DNA of 12,326 nt from Ignavibacteria bacterium (GTDB taxonomy: Bacteria > Bacteroidota > Ignavibacteria > Ignavibacteriales > Melioribacteraceae), in contig DAIEQP010000213.1 of assembly GCA_027347805.1 (NCBI GenBank), forward strand, positions 1 to 12,326. The letters run 5' to 3'. The notes under the pieces were generated by a model that had not been told where the DNA came from, ran no database searches, and saw only the letters and a list, made by a program, of their open reading frames with translations. How positions within the stretch are numbered: the stretch's first letter is position 1; each line of letters begins with the position of its first letter. Shown one piece after another: positions 1 to 7,023 of this stretch. A program made the position numbers and the translations under genes.

Positions 1-727
1 CCGATCTTATTGGTTCATATTTTCTTTTTATCATAGAAATAATTTTCGTGATATACTCAAGTGAAAATTCTGCAAAATCATCCTGCGATAAAAGTCCGCC
101 CCAGGTATCAAAAATTTGAACAGCATTTACACCGGATTCGATTTTTGCGGAAAGATATTCGGCGACAGCAACAGCGAGCATATCAAGAAGTTTGTGAGCA
201 GCTTTTGGCTGGTTGTAAATAAACTTTTTAATTTCTGAAAAGGATTTTGAACCTCCGCCTTCAACCATATATGTCATTAATGTCCATGGTGAACCGGCAA
301 AACCAATCAAAGGAACTCTTCCATTCAATTCTTTTTTTGTAAGTGATATTGCGTCCATCACGTATTTCAAATTTTTAACCGGATCAATCATTTTAAGTTT
401 ATCAACATCGTTTTCGTTTCTAATTGGATCAAAAAACTTGGGACCTTTACTTTCAATCATTTCAAGATGCATTCCCATAGCTTCCGGGATAACGAGTATA
501 TCAGAAAAAAGAATCGCAGCATCAACACCTATTATATCAACCGGCTGAATTGTAACTTCAGCGGCAAGTTCGGGGGTTTTGCACATTGTTAAGAAATCAG
601 ATTTTTCTCTTACAGCTCTATATTCAGGCAGGTATCTGCCTGCTTGTCTCATAATCCAGATTGGTGTTCTTTCTATTTTTACTTTTTTACATGCACGTAA
701 AAACAAATCATTTTGTAACTGACTCAA
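1..727 (-). CDS. hemE: Uroporphyrinogen decarboxylase, C-terminus cut by window edge
   Basis: Decarboxylates the four acetate side chains of uroporphyrinogen III to give coproporphyrinogen III in the cytoplasm. The window holds 242 codons of a protein usually about 340-350 residues long; the 3' end lies beyond base 1. My translation shows the family hallmarks: the N-terminal RQAGRYLPEYR signature (residues 27-37), FSDIL with the probable catalytic Asp76, the GFAGSPWTLMTYM stretch followed by EGGGSK, and FDTWGG near residue 210. The start is TTG at 725-727, chosen because a near-perfect Shine-Dalgarno AGGAGG lies just upstream (731-736) and no in-frame ATG precedes the conserved region. It follows hemD by 10 bases, and its ribosome site overlaps the hemD stop region, so the two are probably translationally coupled. 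No frame damage is seen. Confidence 0.96.
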   Translation of the reverse strand, partial: MSQLQNDLFLRACKKVKIERTPIWIMRQAGRYLPEYRAVREKSDFLTMCKTPELAAEVTIQPVDIIGVDAAILFSDILVIPEAMGMHLEMIESKGPKFFDPIRNENDVDKLKMIDPVKNLKYVMDAISLTKKELNGRVPLIGFAGSPWTLMTYMVEGGGSKSFSEIKKFIYNQPKAAHKLLDMLAVAVAEYLSAKIESGVNAVQIFDTWGGLLSQDDFAEFSLEYITKIISMIKRKYEPIRS

Positions 728-730
728 AAA

Positions 731-737
731 TCCTCCT
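731..737 (-). promoter_or_regulatory. Strong Shine-Dalgarno site of hemE
   Basis: Read on the minus strand, the sequence is GAGGAGGA next to the hemD TAG stop (738-740) and 3-4 bases before TTG at 727. It is the best ribosome site in the left half of the window and decides the TTG start for hemE, which has no in-frame ATG nearby. A strong site may compensate for the weak start codon. Confidence 0.7.
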
Positions 738-1523
738 CTAAGCTATATTATGTGATACATCATTAAATTTTACAATTGCCTCGGCTACACCCTGGATTGT
801 AAATGTTTCGGGCACAATGTTAACAAGAACGCCATGATCAAACATAGCTTCTTCGGTAGTCGTTCCGATTGCACAAAGAATACTTTTACCAAAAAATTTT
901 TCTATATCCGTAACATTCATCAATTTCAAAAAGTTGCTGAATGAAGAGGGACTTGTGAATATAAAAATGTTTGGATGCTTTTTCTGAATATGATGATATT
1001 CATTTTTTAATGCATGAAGATCATTTTCAACTACATCATAAATTGGAACAGAAAAAACCTGGGCACCGAGCTGCGATAAACCCATATTTAATTCTCCGCG
1101 GGCCAATGTTGAACCGGGGAGAAGAATATTTTTATTTATTAAATCAAGCTCGGAGAATTTATTAATTAGTCCTTTTGAACTAAACTCAGATGGAATCATA
1201 TCAACCGAAAATCCTGCCGAAGCGCATTCATCAGCAGTGCTTTTACCTACAGCGGCAATTTTAATTTTAGATAAATCAAGACGCTTTGTTTTTACGATAT
1301 CAGAAAATACTTCAACCGAATTAACGGAAGTAAATACAAGGTAATCAAACTTAGCAAACTTGGTTATTGCCTCATTCAAGTCCGAAGAATTAGTAACAGG
1401 TAAAATTTTTATAGTAGGGAAGTAAATTATCTCTGCGCCCCGTTCAATCAATAAATCCAATGATTTTCTGCATTCCAATCTGCTTTTGGTAATTAGAATC
1501 GTTTTGGTTTTAAGATCGTTCAT
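738..1523 (-). CDS. hemD: Uroporphyrinogen-III synthase
   Basis: Closes and inverts ring D of hydroxymethylbilane to make uroporphyrinogen III. The 261 residues fit the usual 240-270. HemD is a poorly conserved family, so the call rests on three things: an N-terminal start of the ILITKSR type followed by a GAEIIYFPTIKI stretch (about residues 29-40), a central FTSVNSV motif (about 64-70), and a C-terminal FIFTSPSSFSNF plus AIGTTTEEA. These match the two alternating Rossmann-like lobes, each with a T-S-x-x-x-V/F-type loop. The position between hemC and hemE strongly supports it. The start is ATG at 1521-1523 with no clear Shine-Dalgarno, 35 bases after the hemC stop. This is the largest gap inside the heme operon. 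The frame is intact. Confidence 0.93.
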   Translation of the reverse strand: MNDLKTKTILITKSRLECRKSLDLLIERGAEIIYFPTIKILPVTNSSDLNEAITKFAKFDYLVFTSVNSVEVFSDIVKTKRLDLSKIKIAAVGKSTADECASAGFSVDMIPSEFSSKGLINKFSELDLINKNILLPGSTLARGELNMGLSQLGAQVFSVPIYDVVENDLHALKNEYHHIQKKHPNIFIFTSPSSFSNFLKLMNVTDIEKFFGKSILCAIGTTTEEAMFDHGVLVNIVPETFTIQGVAEAIVKFNDVSHNIA

Positions 1524-1558
1524 TTTGCACGTGAATTATTATAAATATCATCCAATAT

Positions 1559-1813
1559 TCAACCGGCTCCTGCTTTCAGTAAATCCTTTGCTAGTCTTTC
1601 TCCAAGTTTTTCAGGATTGGATTTACTTCCCCGCAGAGTTTTTCTAAAAGTTAAACTCCCGTCAATCGAGCCAACCACTGCTTCAATTGAAAGCTGATCA
1701 TTCTTAACCTGTGCATAGGCGCCAATCGGAACCTGGCATCCTCCTTCAAGTGCTTTTAGTAATGCCCGTTCTGCTCTAATTGCTATAAATGTCTTTTCAT
1801 TGTGAATTTTCAT
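1559..1813 (-). CDS. hemC: Porphobilinogen deaminase, C-terminal part (domain 3) after in-frame stop
   Basis: An 84-codon frame carrying the third domain of hydroxymethylbilane synthase. The LEGGCQVPIGAY motif contains the cysteine (Cys26 here, Cys243 of the joined frame) that covalently holds the dipyrromethane cofactor. It lies in exactly the same reading frame as the upstream hemC part and is separated from it only by a TAA at 1832-1834 and six further sense codons. It could restart at the ATG at 1811-1813, but I see no convincing ribosome site there. On its own it cannot be a working enzyme, since the active-site residues are in the upstream part. Treat it as one half of an interrupted hemC (1559-2464, 301 codons, normal family length). 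It may reflect a sequencing error, a nonsense mutation or, less likely, a true split protein. Confidence 0.88.
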   Translation of the reverse strand: MKIHNEKTFIAIRAERALLKALEGGCQVPIGAYAQVKNDQLSIEAVVGSIDGSLTFRKTLRGSKSNPEKLGERLAKDLLKAGAG

Positions 1814-1831
1814 TACTGCTTTTTCTGCCGA

Positions 1832-1834
1832 TTA
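1832..1834 (-). other. hemC: In-frame TAA nonsense codon interrupting hemC
   Basis: Codon 211 of hemC reads TAA. Flanking codons on both sides are in frame and homologous to HemC. From the GQGA motif to the cofactor LEGGC motif the spacing is 46 positions including the stop, the same as in E. coli HemC as I recall its sequence, so nothing is inserted or deleted. The stop falls in a variable linker before domain 3. One base change from AAA, GAA or CAA would create it. TAA is followed by T on the coding strand, a context of efficient termination, and TAA ends other genes here (5812, 11426), so code reassignment is unlikely. Confidence 0.9.
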
Positions 1835-2464
1835 ATTTCCATTTTTAATTTCAATTCCCAAAGCTCCTTGACCAACAGCAGGCAGTATTTCCTTTTTTGG
1901 AATAATGGAAGAAATATGTTTAGTCAGTTTTAATCGTTCAACTCCAGCACGGGCTAAAATAATCGCATTCCAATTAGATTCTAAAAATTTTTTAATTCTA
2001 GTAGGAACATTTCCTCTTAGTTCTTCAATAATAATATCGGGGCGAAGATGCTTAAGTTGTGACCTTCTTCTTAAAGAACCAGTTGCTACAATTGCTCCTT
2101 CAGGTAAGTCTTTAATCTTTAAGCCTTTCTTTTTTGCAATCAAAACATCTTCTACCGGATGACGTTTTGTTACAGCGGCAAGTTTCAGCCCTTCTGGAAT
2201 TTGAGTCTGAAGGTCTTTCAAACTATGAACAGCAATATCAATTGTTCCATTGATCAATTCATTTTCTAATTCCTTGGTGAATAAGCCTTTGTCGCCAATC
2301 TTTGAGAGAGCAACATCTAAAATCTTGTCACCCTTCGTATTTATAATTTTTATCTCAACAGAAATATTTTTGTTTTTACGTTCCAATTCATTTTTAACAT
2401 GCTTTGCCTGCCATAAAGCGAGCTCACTTCCTCGGGAACCGATAATAAGTTTTTCTTTTTTCAA
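1832..2464 (-). CDS. hemC: Porphobilinogen deaminase (hydroxymethylbilane synthase), N-terminal part
   Basis: Polymerises four porphobilinogen units into hydroxymethylbilane. These 210 codons cover domains 1 and 2: the N-terminal IGSRGSELALWQA (residues 8-20), VHSLKDLQTQIPEGL with the catalytic Asp (around residues 79-93), ATGSLRRRSQL (about 127-137), ELRGNVPTRIKK, ILARAGVERL and the terminal LPAVGQGALGIE. The frame then meets a TAA, and the remaining third of the protein continues in the same frame (1559-1813). The start is TTG at 2462-2464, with AAGGAAA about seven bases upstream, and it overlaps the hemA stop by four bases (TTGA), a classic coupling arrangement. Without domain 3 the cofactor cysteine is absent, so this product alone should be inactive. 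Confidence 0.93.
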   Translation of the reverse strand: MKKEKLIIGSRGSELALWQAKHVKNELERKNKNISVEIKIINTKGDKILDVALSKIGDKGLFTKELENELINGTIDIAVHSLKDLQTQIPEGLKLAAVTKRHPVEDVLIAKKKGLKIKDLPEGAIVATGSLRRRSQLKHLRPDIIIEELRGNVPTRIKKFLESNWNAIILARAGVERLKLTKHISSIIPKKEILPAVGQGALGIEIKNGN

Positions 2465-3759
2465 TGTGTTTCCTTTTCCTGATTACTATTATTGGAATTA
2501 TTACCAAGTTTAAAAAGTTCTTTTAGGATTAGAGAATTGGTGGTTACCTCTTTCGAATTATCTCCGGTTTCTGCATACTCACGCAATTTTACTGTCGGAT
2601 TATGTAGTAATCTTCCTATCATTCTTTTTGTCATATCTTCAACTTTTGAATAATCCTCTTCGCTTATTTTGTGCTTCAGCTTATTAAGTTCATCCATTCT
2701 TATATCATCAAAGAAATTACGCATTGCTTTAATAGTCGGAACAACATCCAGAGCATTATACCATGAATAAAAGTTAATCATTTCCTCAATAATTATTTTT
2801 TCAACCAGCGGGATTTGTTCGCGTCGCTTTTGCATATTCTGGTCAACAATTACTTTAAGGGAATCCATATCATGATAAAATACTCCGTCAATTTCACGAG
2901 TGGCGGCATCAATATCTCTTGGAACAGCAATATCCATTATGACCATCATTGCACCGCGCCGTTTTTTAACAGCACTTCTAATTTCATCAGCAGTTAAAAT
3001 TAAGTTTTCCGAACTTGTTGCGCTTATAATTATATCAAAATTGTAAATGTGTTCTTTTAAGAATTGAAATGGAATAATTTCCCCATGAACTTTAGCAGCA
3101 AGTTCTTCAGCTTTGGAAATTGTTCGGTTAGAAATTGCAATTTTACCAATACCTTTATCATGAAGGTGAATAGCGGCTAATTCGCCGGTTTCACCGGCAC
3201 CAATTACAAGCGCAGACTTTTTATTAAGATTTGCAAATATTTTTTCTACTACCTGAACTGCAGCATAACTTACAGTAACCGCACCTTCGCCAATAGTAGT
3301 TTCTTTTATTGCACGTCTTCCAACTTTAATAGCTGTATCAAAAATTCTGCTTGAAATTGAACCGGAGAAATTAAGATCGCTTGAAATTTCAAACGCATCT
3401 TTTACCTGTCCTAAAATCTGGCTGTCGCCAAGAACCATTGAATCAATTCCGGAAGCGACAGAAAACAAATGTTTAATAGCACCACAGGAAAAAAAACGAT
3501 TGAAATGTTCCGGTTTTATTCCAGCCACAGGTTTAAATTCTATCAGCTGCTGTATAAGAAAATCAGAATCAATTGTTCCGTCTTTTGGAAAACCGAATAG
3601 TTCTGTCCTGTTGCATGTAGAGATTACTACACCTTCAGAAAAATTGCCCGATTTAATTCTGTTGATGAGAGAAATTATTTCTTCACGGTTAAGATGAAGA
3701 GCCTCACGTAATTCTAAAGGTGAGGTTTTATGATTTAAAGAGATACCAACTAAATTCAT
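2461..3759 (-). CDS. hemA: Glutamyl-tRNA reductase
   Basis: Reduces glutamyl-tRNA(Glu) to glutamate-1-semialdehyde with NADPH, the first committed step of the C5 heme pathway. The 432 residues fit the family (about 420-440). Visible features in order: N-terminal GISLNHKTSPLELRE; the catalytic cysteine in ISTCNRTELFG (Cys49); the GIDSMVLGDSQILGQVKDAF block (about 104-123); an NADPH-binding Rossmann loop in ALVIGAGETGELAA (about 183-196) followed by SNRT; IMDIAVPRDID; and a helical C-terminal dimerisation domain. The start is ATG at 3757-3759, 10 bases after the hemX stop, and its end overlaps the hemC start by four bases. As the entry enzyme it is the usual control point of the pathway, often through HemX or heme-dependent proteolysis in other bacteria (known of the family, not visible here). 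Confidence 0.97.
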   Translation of the reverse strand: MNLVGISLNHKTSPLELREALHLNREEIISLINRIKSGNFSEGVVISTCNRTELFGFPKDGTIDSDFLIQQLIEFKPVAGIKPEHFNRFFSCGAIKHLFSVASGIDSMVLGDSQILGQVKDAFEISSDLNFSGSISSRIFDTAIKVGRRAIKETTIGEGAVTVSYAAVQVVEKIFANLNKKSALVIGAGETGELAAIHLHDKGIGKIAISNRTISKAEELAAKVHGEIIPFQFLKEHIYNFDIIISATSSENLILTADEIRSAVKKRRGAMMVIMDIAVPRDIDAATREIDGVFYHDMDSLKVIVDQNMQKRREQIPLVEKIIIEEMINFYSWYNALDVVPTIKAMRNFFDDIRMDELNKLKHKISEEDYSKVEDMTKRMIGRLLHNPTVKLREYAETGDNSKEVTTNSLILKELFKLGNNSNNSNQEKETH

Positions 3760-3769
3760 TACTTACTTT

Positions 3770-4594
3770 TCAATAAAATGAGTGGAACGTTTTTGCAAGT
3801 GTGTTTGTAGCTATTAATGATACAATTGCAAATACGAATCCCACTAAAGAAAAAATTACGACTTTTTTACCGTACCAATCGGTAAAAGTCTTTCGAATAA
3901 TTCCATAACCATAAACCAGCCAAACTAATAAAGTACCAACAAGTTTGGGGTCCATGTAGCTGAAATTAGGAAACGCTGCGGGCAACCATATTATTCCGAT
4001 TGTAATTGCAACGGTTAATAGTATAAAACCGATGACAGCTGAAAAGTAGTTGAGTCTTTCCAGAATTTCCAAGCTGGGAAGGCGATCGAAGATTAATCCA
4101 AATTTATTCGATTTAATGTTTTTATATAGTGTCATATACAGCAATCCATACACTGCAGAAATTGTAATTCCTGAATATCCAAGCAAAGCATTTATCACAT
4201 GCAGTCCCAGCAATCTATTTCTCAAGACTTCCGGCACAACGTAATTGTTTGTAACAAACAATGAGGAAATCAGCTGAAAGATTAGGGAAATAAGTAAAAT
4301 AAACGATCCTGTTCCTCTTATATCTGTAAGTAATTCCAGCAGGAAATAGGAAAAACAAATAGAGAATGCTATTATGGAAAAAATCTCAAATTTACTTGTT
4401 ATTGGAGGATGATCGTATTCAATTGTTCTTGCAAGTAAATAGAACAAATGAAGAAGTAAAGTGAGAAATAATGCAATCCTTTTTGCATTGCTTAATAATT
4501 TTTTCTCCCATAAAAAATCATAAAGATAAACTGCAAACGAACACAGGTAGAAAATGGGAAGAAGTATATTTATTGTAATTATTGTATTTAACAT
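3770..4594 (-). CDS. hemX: HemX-like membrane protein of the CcsA/cytochrome c assembly family
   Basis: A polytopic inner-membrane protein with about eight hydrophobic segments across 274 residues and almost no soluble domain. The fold family is that of CcsA/CcmC heme-handling proteins (cytochrome c assembly family). Supporting motifs are LGLHVINALLGYSG near the middle, the RLPSLEILERLNY stretch typical of HemX and short CcsA proteins, and GIIWLPAAF before the penultimate segments. The tryptophan-rich WWD heme-binding loop of true CcsA/CcmC is absent: the equivalent region reads PNFSYMDPK. Together with its place directly before hemA, this favours HemX, which in Bacillus lowers HemA abundance. 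A role in cytochrome c maturation is the alternative. I prefer ATG 4592-4594; an in-frame TTG at 4598-4600 would add two residues. Neither has a strong ribosome site. It heads the heme operon after the terminator. Confidence 0.8.
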   Translation of the reverse strand: MLNTIITINILLPIFYLCSFAVYLYDFLWEKKLLSNAKRIALFLTLLLHLFYLLARTIEYDHPPITSKFEIFSIIAFSICFSYFLLELLTDIRGTGSFILLISLIFQLISSLFVTNNYVVPEVLRNRLLGLHVINALLGYSGITISAVYGLLYMTLYKNIKSNKFGLIFDRLPSLEILERLNYFSAVIGFILLTVAITIGIIWLPAAFPNFSYMDPKLVGTLLVWLVYGYGIIRKTFTDWYGKKVVIFSLVGFVFAIVSLIATNTLAKTFHSFY

Positions 4595-4690
4595 TAACAA
4601 CTAATTTTCTTTATGCTAAGTTAAAAAAAATCGGAGAGTAAATCCTCGTATAGAACCGGGTAATTTGAGATGCCTAACAAACAGTTTAAA

Positions 4691-4716
4691 ATAAAAAAGC
4701 CGCCAGAAGGCGGCTT
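4691..4716 (-). terminator. Rho-independent terminator after the cytochrome cluster
   Basis: A perfect 8-bp inverted repeat (AAGCCGCC at 4697-4704, GGCGGCTT at 4709-4716) with a four-base loop. On the minus strand it is followed by a run of six T and then a further T-rich stretch. It starts 17 bases past the stop of the 9-heme lipoprotein gene and separates the cytochrome cluster from the heme-biosynthesis operon. The remaining bases up to hemX (about 4595-4690) hold no promoter I can defend. Confidence 0.9.
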
Positions 4717-4733
4717 CCGAATTTCAGTATATA

Positions 4734-5789
4734 TCAATTGCCAAAGACATTTATCTTACCGTTGATATGTTTGCTCTTGTCTGCAATTTCTAACGTTAAA
4801 ACTTTATTTACAATTACTTCTTTTACAATTCCAGGATGACATGTTGAGCAAGCTTTTAATTCAGCCGGTTGATGACCTGCTGGTGGAAGTCCGTGACATG
4901 TGCCGCATTTGCCCTCAGTTCCATCAACTTTTGTCCACTTTGGTGAATAGTTTGTTCCTGTCATCTTATCTGCTGTGTAAATAAACGGATAATTTGAATT
5001 TGCTTTAGAGAATTCAAAATTTCCATGGCAGTATGTATTTGCACATGTATTATTTGAGAAGTTATATGAAGCTTTCGATACTCCAGAATTAGTAAAGTTA
5101 CCAAATATAACTTCTGCTTTTTGTGAATTATCAAGATGCCCAGCAGCATATAATGAAGTTGGAACAGTATGACATTCACTGCAGGCAACATTGTTCATGG
5201 CTGTTAACCCTGTAAGGTGAATGGTATGTGCACCAACACCGGGATCGGTTGTTGCCGTAGCATTATTTAATGCTTTTGGCGGTGCAACCTGATTTGTATT
5301 TGCAAAATCGCCATGACATGTATTACATGCTTCAGGTCCTCCTGAATTTTTATGACAGTTATTACAGGTTGGGCTTGAAACTCCGCCGGCATAGTTTGCA
5401 CCATGACACTTCGTGCAGTCTTTCATATTCCAATTATTCTTTGCGATATATTTTCCATGAAAATTTCCTGAAGCAGGATTTTTAACATCTGCAACTGCGA
5501 CTGCGTGAATTGAAATTGATGAGTGACAATCAGTTGATGCACAACTAACCTTCGCAGTTCCACCATTTAAATCGGATGAATGACATTGACGGCAGCCGTA
5601 AAAATTATCACCGGCTGTATTATTCATTAATATTTTGCCATGAAAACTTGCAGATGATTTTAAAAGCACTTCAGGACCATGAGTTCCTACTTTAGTGGGA
5701 ACAACTATATCGTCCCGGAGTTCACTACATCCTGCGGCAATCAAACCAGTTAATAACAAAAAAAGAAAATAAATTTTATAAGATCTCAT
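4734..5789 (-). CDS. Nine-heme outer-membrane lipoprotein cytochrome c (CX4CH/CX2CH type)
   Basis: A 351-residue exported lipoprotein. Residues 1-20 are a signal peptide ending in lipobox LIAAGC with lipid Cys21; Ser at +2 gives no inner-membrane retention signal. Nine heme attachment motifs are visible: seven CX2CH (Cys66, 125, 142, 155, 203, 295, 314) and two CX4CH (Cys83, 249). The region from about residue 248 to 306 (CX4CHG, then P-x-W, CXXCHGLPPAGH) matches the CxxxxCH...CXXCH domain best known from Geobacter multiheme cytochromes. By analogy with OmcB it would sit on the outer membrane, probably facing out, and accept electrons from the porin-cytochrome conduit for extracellular acceptors. 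It is the last gene of the cluster, 22 bases after the 14-heme gene and just before a terminator. It has no recognisable catalytic domain. The surface location is inference. Confidence 0.88.
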   Translation of the reverse strand: MRSYKIYFLFLLLTGLIAAGCSELRDDIVVPTKVGTHGPEVLLKSSASFHGKILMNNTAGDNFYGCRQCHSSDLNGGTAKVSCASTDCHSSISIHAVAVADVKNPASGNFHGKYIAKNNWNMKDCTKCHGANYAGGVSSPTCNNCHKNSGGPEACNTCHGDFANTNQVAPPKALNNATATTDPGVGAHTIHLTGLTAMNNVACSECHTVPTSLYAAGHLDNSQKAEVIFGNFTNSGVSKASYNFSNNTCANTYCHGNFEFSKANSNYPFIYTADKMTGTNYSPKWTKVDGTEGKCGTCHGLPPAGHQPAELKACSTCHPGIVKEVIVNKVLTLEIADKSKHINGKINVFGN

Positions 5790-5811
5790 ATTTTATCCAG
5801 AGATTGAATTA

Positions 5812-7017
5812 TTATTTATGACAGTATCCGCAAAATCCAACACCATGAATTCCACCTGGGCGGGCATTTGCATCAGTATGACAAGAATAGCAAACTGAAT
5901 TTCTATCAGTATGCCAGTCGCCTCGTTCACCGGTTTTCATGAATCCTGCTTTGTGAGTTTTAGGATTGGTTCCTTTTATTCCATCATTATCATTATGGCA
6001 TAAGATGCAGGTTGCGTCTCCGCCTTGAATATCATGACAGGAAGCGCATGCTTCGATATCTCTTCTTGCAAGAATTGCATGTTCGCCACCGCCGCTTCCC
6101 ACACCAATTGTTTTAAAGTTAGGCAATCTGTGAGATTGTGGCATCATTCCTTCCATTGCATAATCTCCACCGGATGTTGTATGACATTCGGCACAGAATG
6201 ATTCTGTCTGATGGCATGTCTGGCATTCGGAAGATTTTCCTTTTGCTTCAATACCATGAGTAAATCTAAAATTCAAATCATGAATGCGATTTATATTTTG
6301 TTGTTTTGTATTATCAACAAAATTATGAGGCGAATATGGTGCAACAAAATTTCTTGAAGAATTATTTTCAGTAATCATTGTTGTTCCAACATGGCATGAT
6401 TCACAGAATGAATTATCATGGCACATCTGGCATTCGGCATTAGGTTCATTAGATTTGAATTTATGCGTTTTTAAGAAGGATACTCCTTTATGATTTTGCG
6501 GTAACAAATTCACTGTTGAAGTGTGGCATGTTTTACATTCATTAGAAGCCACGGAATTAGTGTTGTGACAAGTATAGCAAACTGCCATTGATGGATGAGC
6601 TTCTTTAGCTTCAACACTATATGCTACATCTGAAAGACCTTTATGGCATGACTGGCATGTTACATCAGGATTTCCAAGATGGGCTTTATGATTGAAAAAC
6701 AATTCTGATTTTTTACTTATAAGAGGTTGATAATTTTCACCTATATGACACATTGAGCATTGTTTATCATCGTTAACATCATGACAGGTTGCACAGACAG
6801 ATTTTTCAGGAAGGAGACGATCTTTTAAAGATGTGCTTTCTGAAGCTTTTGTATGGCAACCGGCACAATCTGTAACATCTTTATGAACAGCATGAGAAAA
6901 CTTAATTATATCTTTGTTGGATTTAGTTTCTTCATCGCCGTTGGCACTAAATGCTGCAATTGTAATGAAACAAATTAAAATAACAGAAAGGGCAGCATAA
7001 AATATTTTTATCTTCAT
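5812..7017 (-). CDS. Fourteen-heme periplasmic cytochrome c of a porin-cytochrome conduit
   Basis: 401 residues with an N-terminal signal sequence (hydrophobic 5-24, likely cleavage near Ala-Phe-Ser-Ala). Fourteen CXXCH motifs are present, with first cysteines at about 51, 75, 87, 121, 147, 161, 196, 205, 265, 275, 324, 337, 376 and 396. The FSHAVHK...CXXCH and FNHKAHL...CXXCH patterns resemble class III (c3/c7-like) heme units with bis-His ligation. A glycine-rich stretch (GVGSGGGEH, 305-313) breaks the heme array. The start codon is six bases after the upstream porin gene, so co-translation and complex formation are likely. Its expected role is the heme wire inserted in or docked to the beta-barrel, as MtrA or OmaB do elsewhere. 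I do not see direct sequence similarity to those proteins and infer the role from context. The protein ends right after its last motif. Confidence 0.88.
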   Translation of the reverse strand: MKIKIFYAALSVILICFITIAAFSANGDEETKSNKDIIKFSHAVHKDVTDCAGCHTKASESTSLKDRLLPEKSVCATCHDVNDDKQCSMCHIGENYQPLISKKSELFFNHKAHLGNPDVTCQSCHKGLSDVAYSVEAKEAHPSMAVCYTCHNTNSVASNECKTCHTSTVNLLPQNHKGVSFLKTHKFKSNEPNAECQMCHDNSFCESCHVGTTMITENNSSRNFVAPYSPHNFVDNTKQQNINRIHDLNFRFTHGIEAKGKSSECQTCHQTESFCAECHTTSGGDYAMEGMMPQSHRLPNFKTIGVGSGGGEHAILARRDIEACASCHDIQGGDATCILCHNDNDGIKGTNPKTHKAGFMKTGERGDWHTDRNSVCYSCHTDANARPGGIHGVGFCGYCHK

Positions 7018-7023
7018 AGTTTT

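Noticed and set aside
1832..1834. Alternative genetic code with TAA as sense
   Set aside because: TAA ends other intact genes here (stops at 5812 and 11426), and no other gene has an internal TAA, so a local mutation or error in hemC is simpler.
4601..4690. Promoter or riboswitch in the hemX leader
   Set aside because: No convincing -35/-10 pair at proper spacing and no stable conserved-looking fold; too short for known riboswitch classes after the terminator.
4961..5191. Minus-strand 76-codon frame within the lipoprotein gene, and a similar one at 10306-10503
   Set aside because: Both are out-of-frame shadows of cytochrome genes whose main frames carry regular heme motifs.
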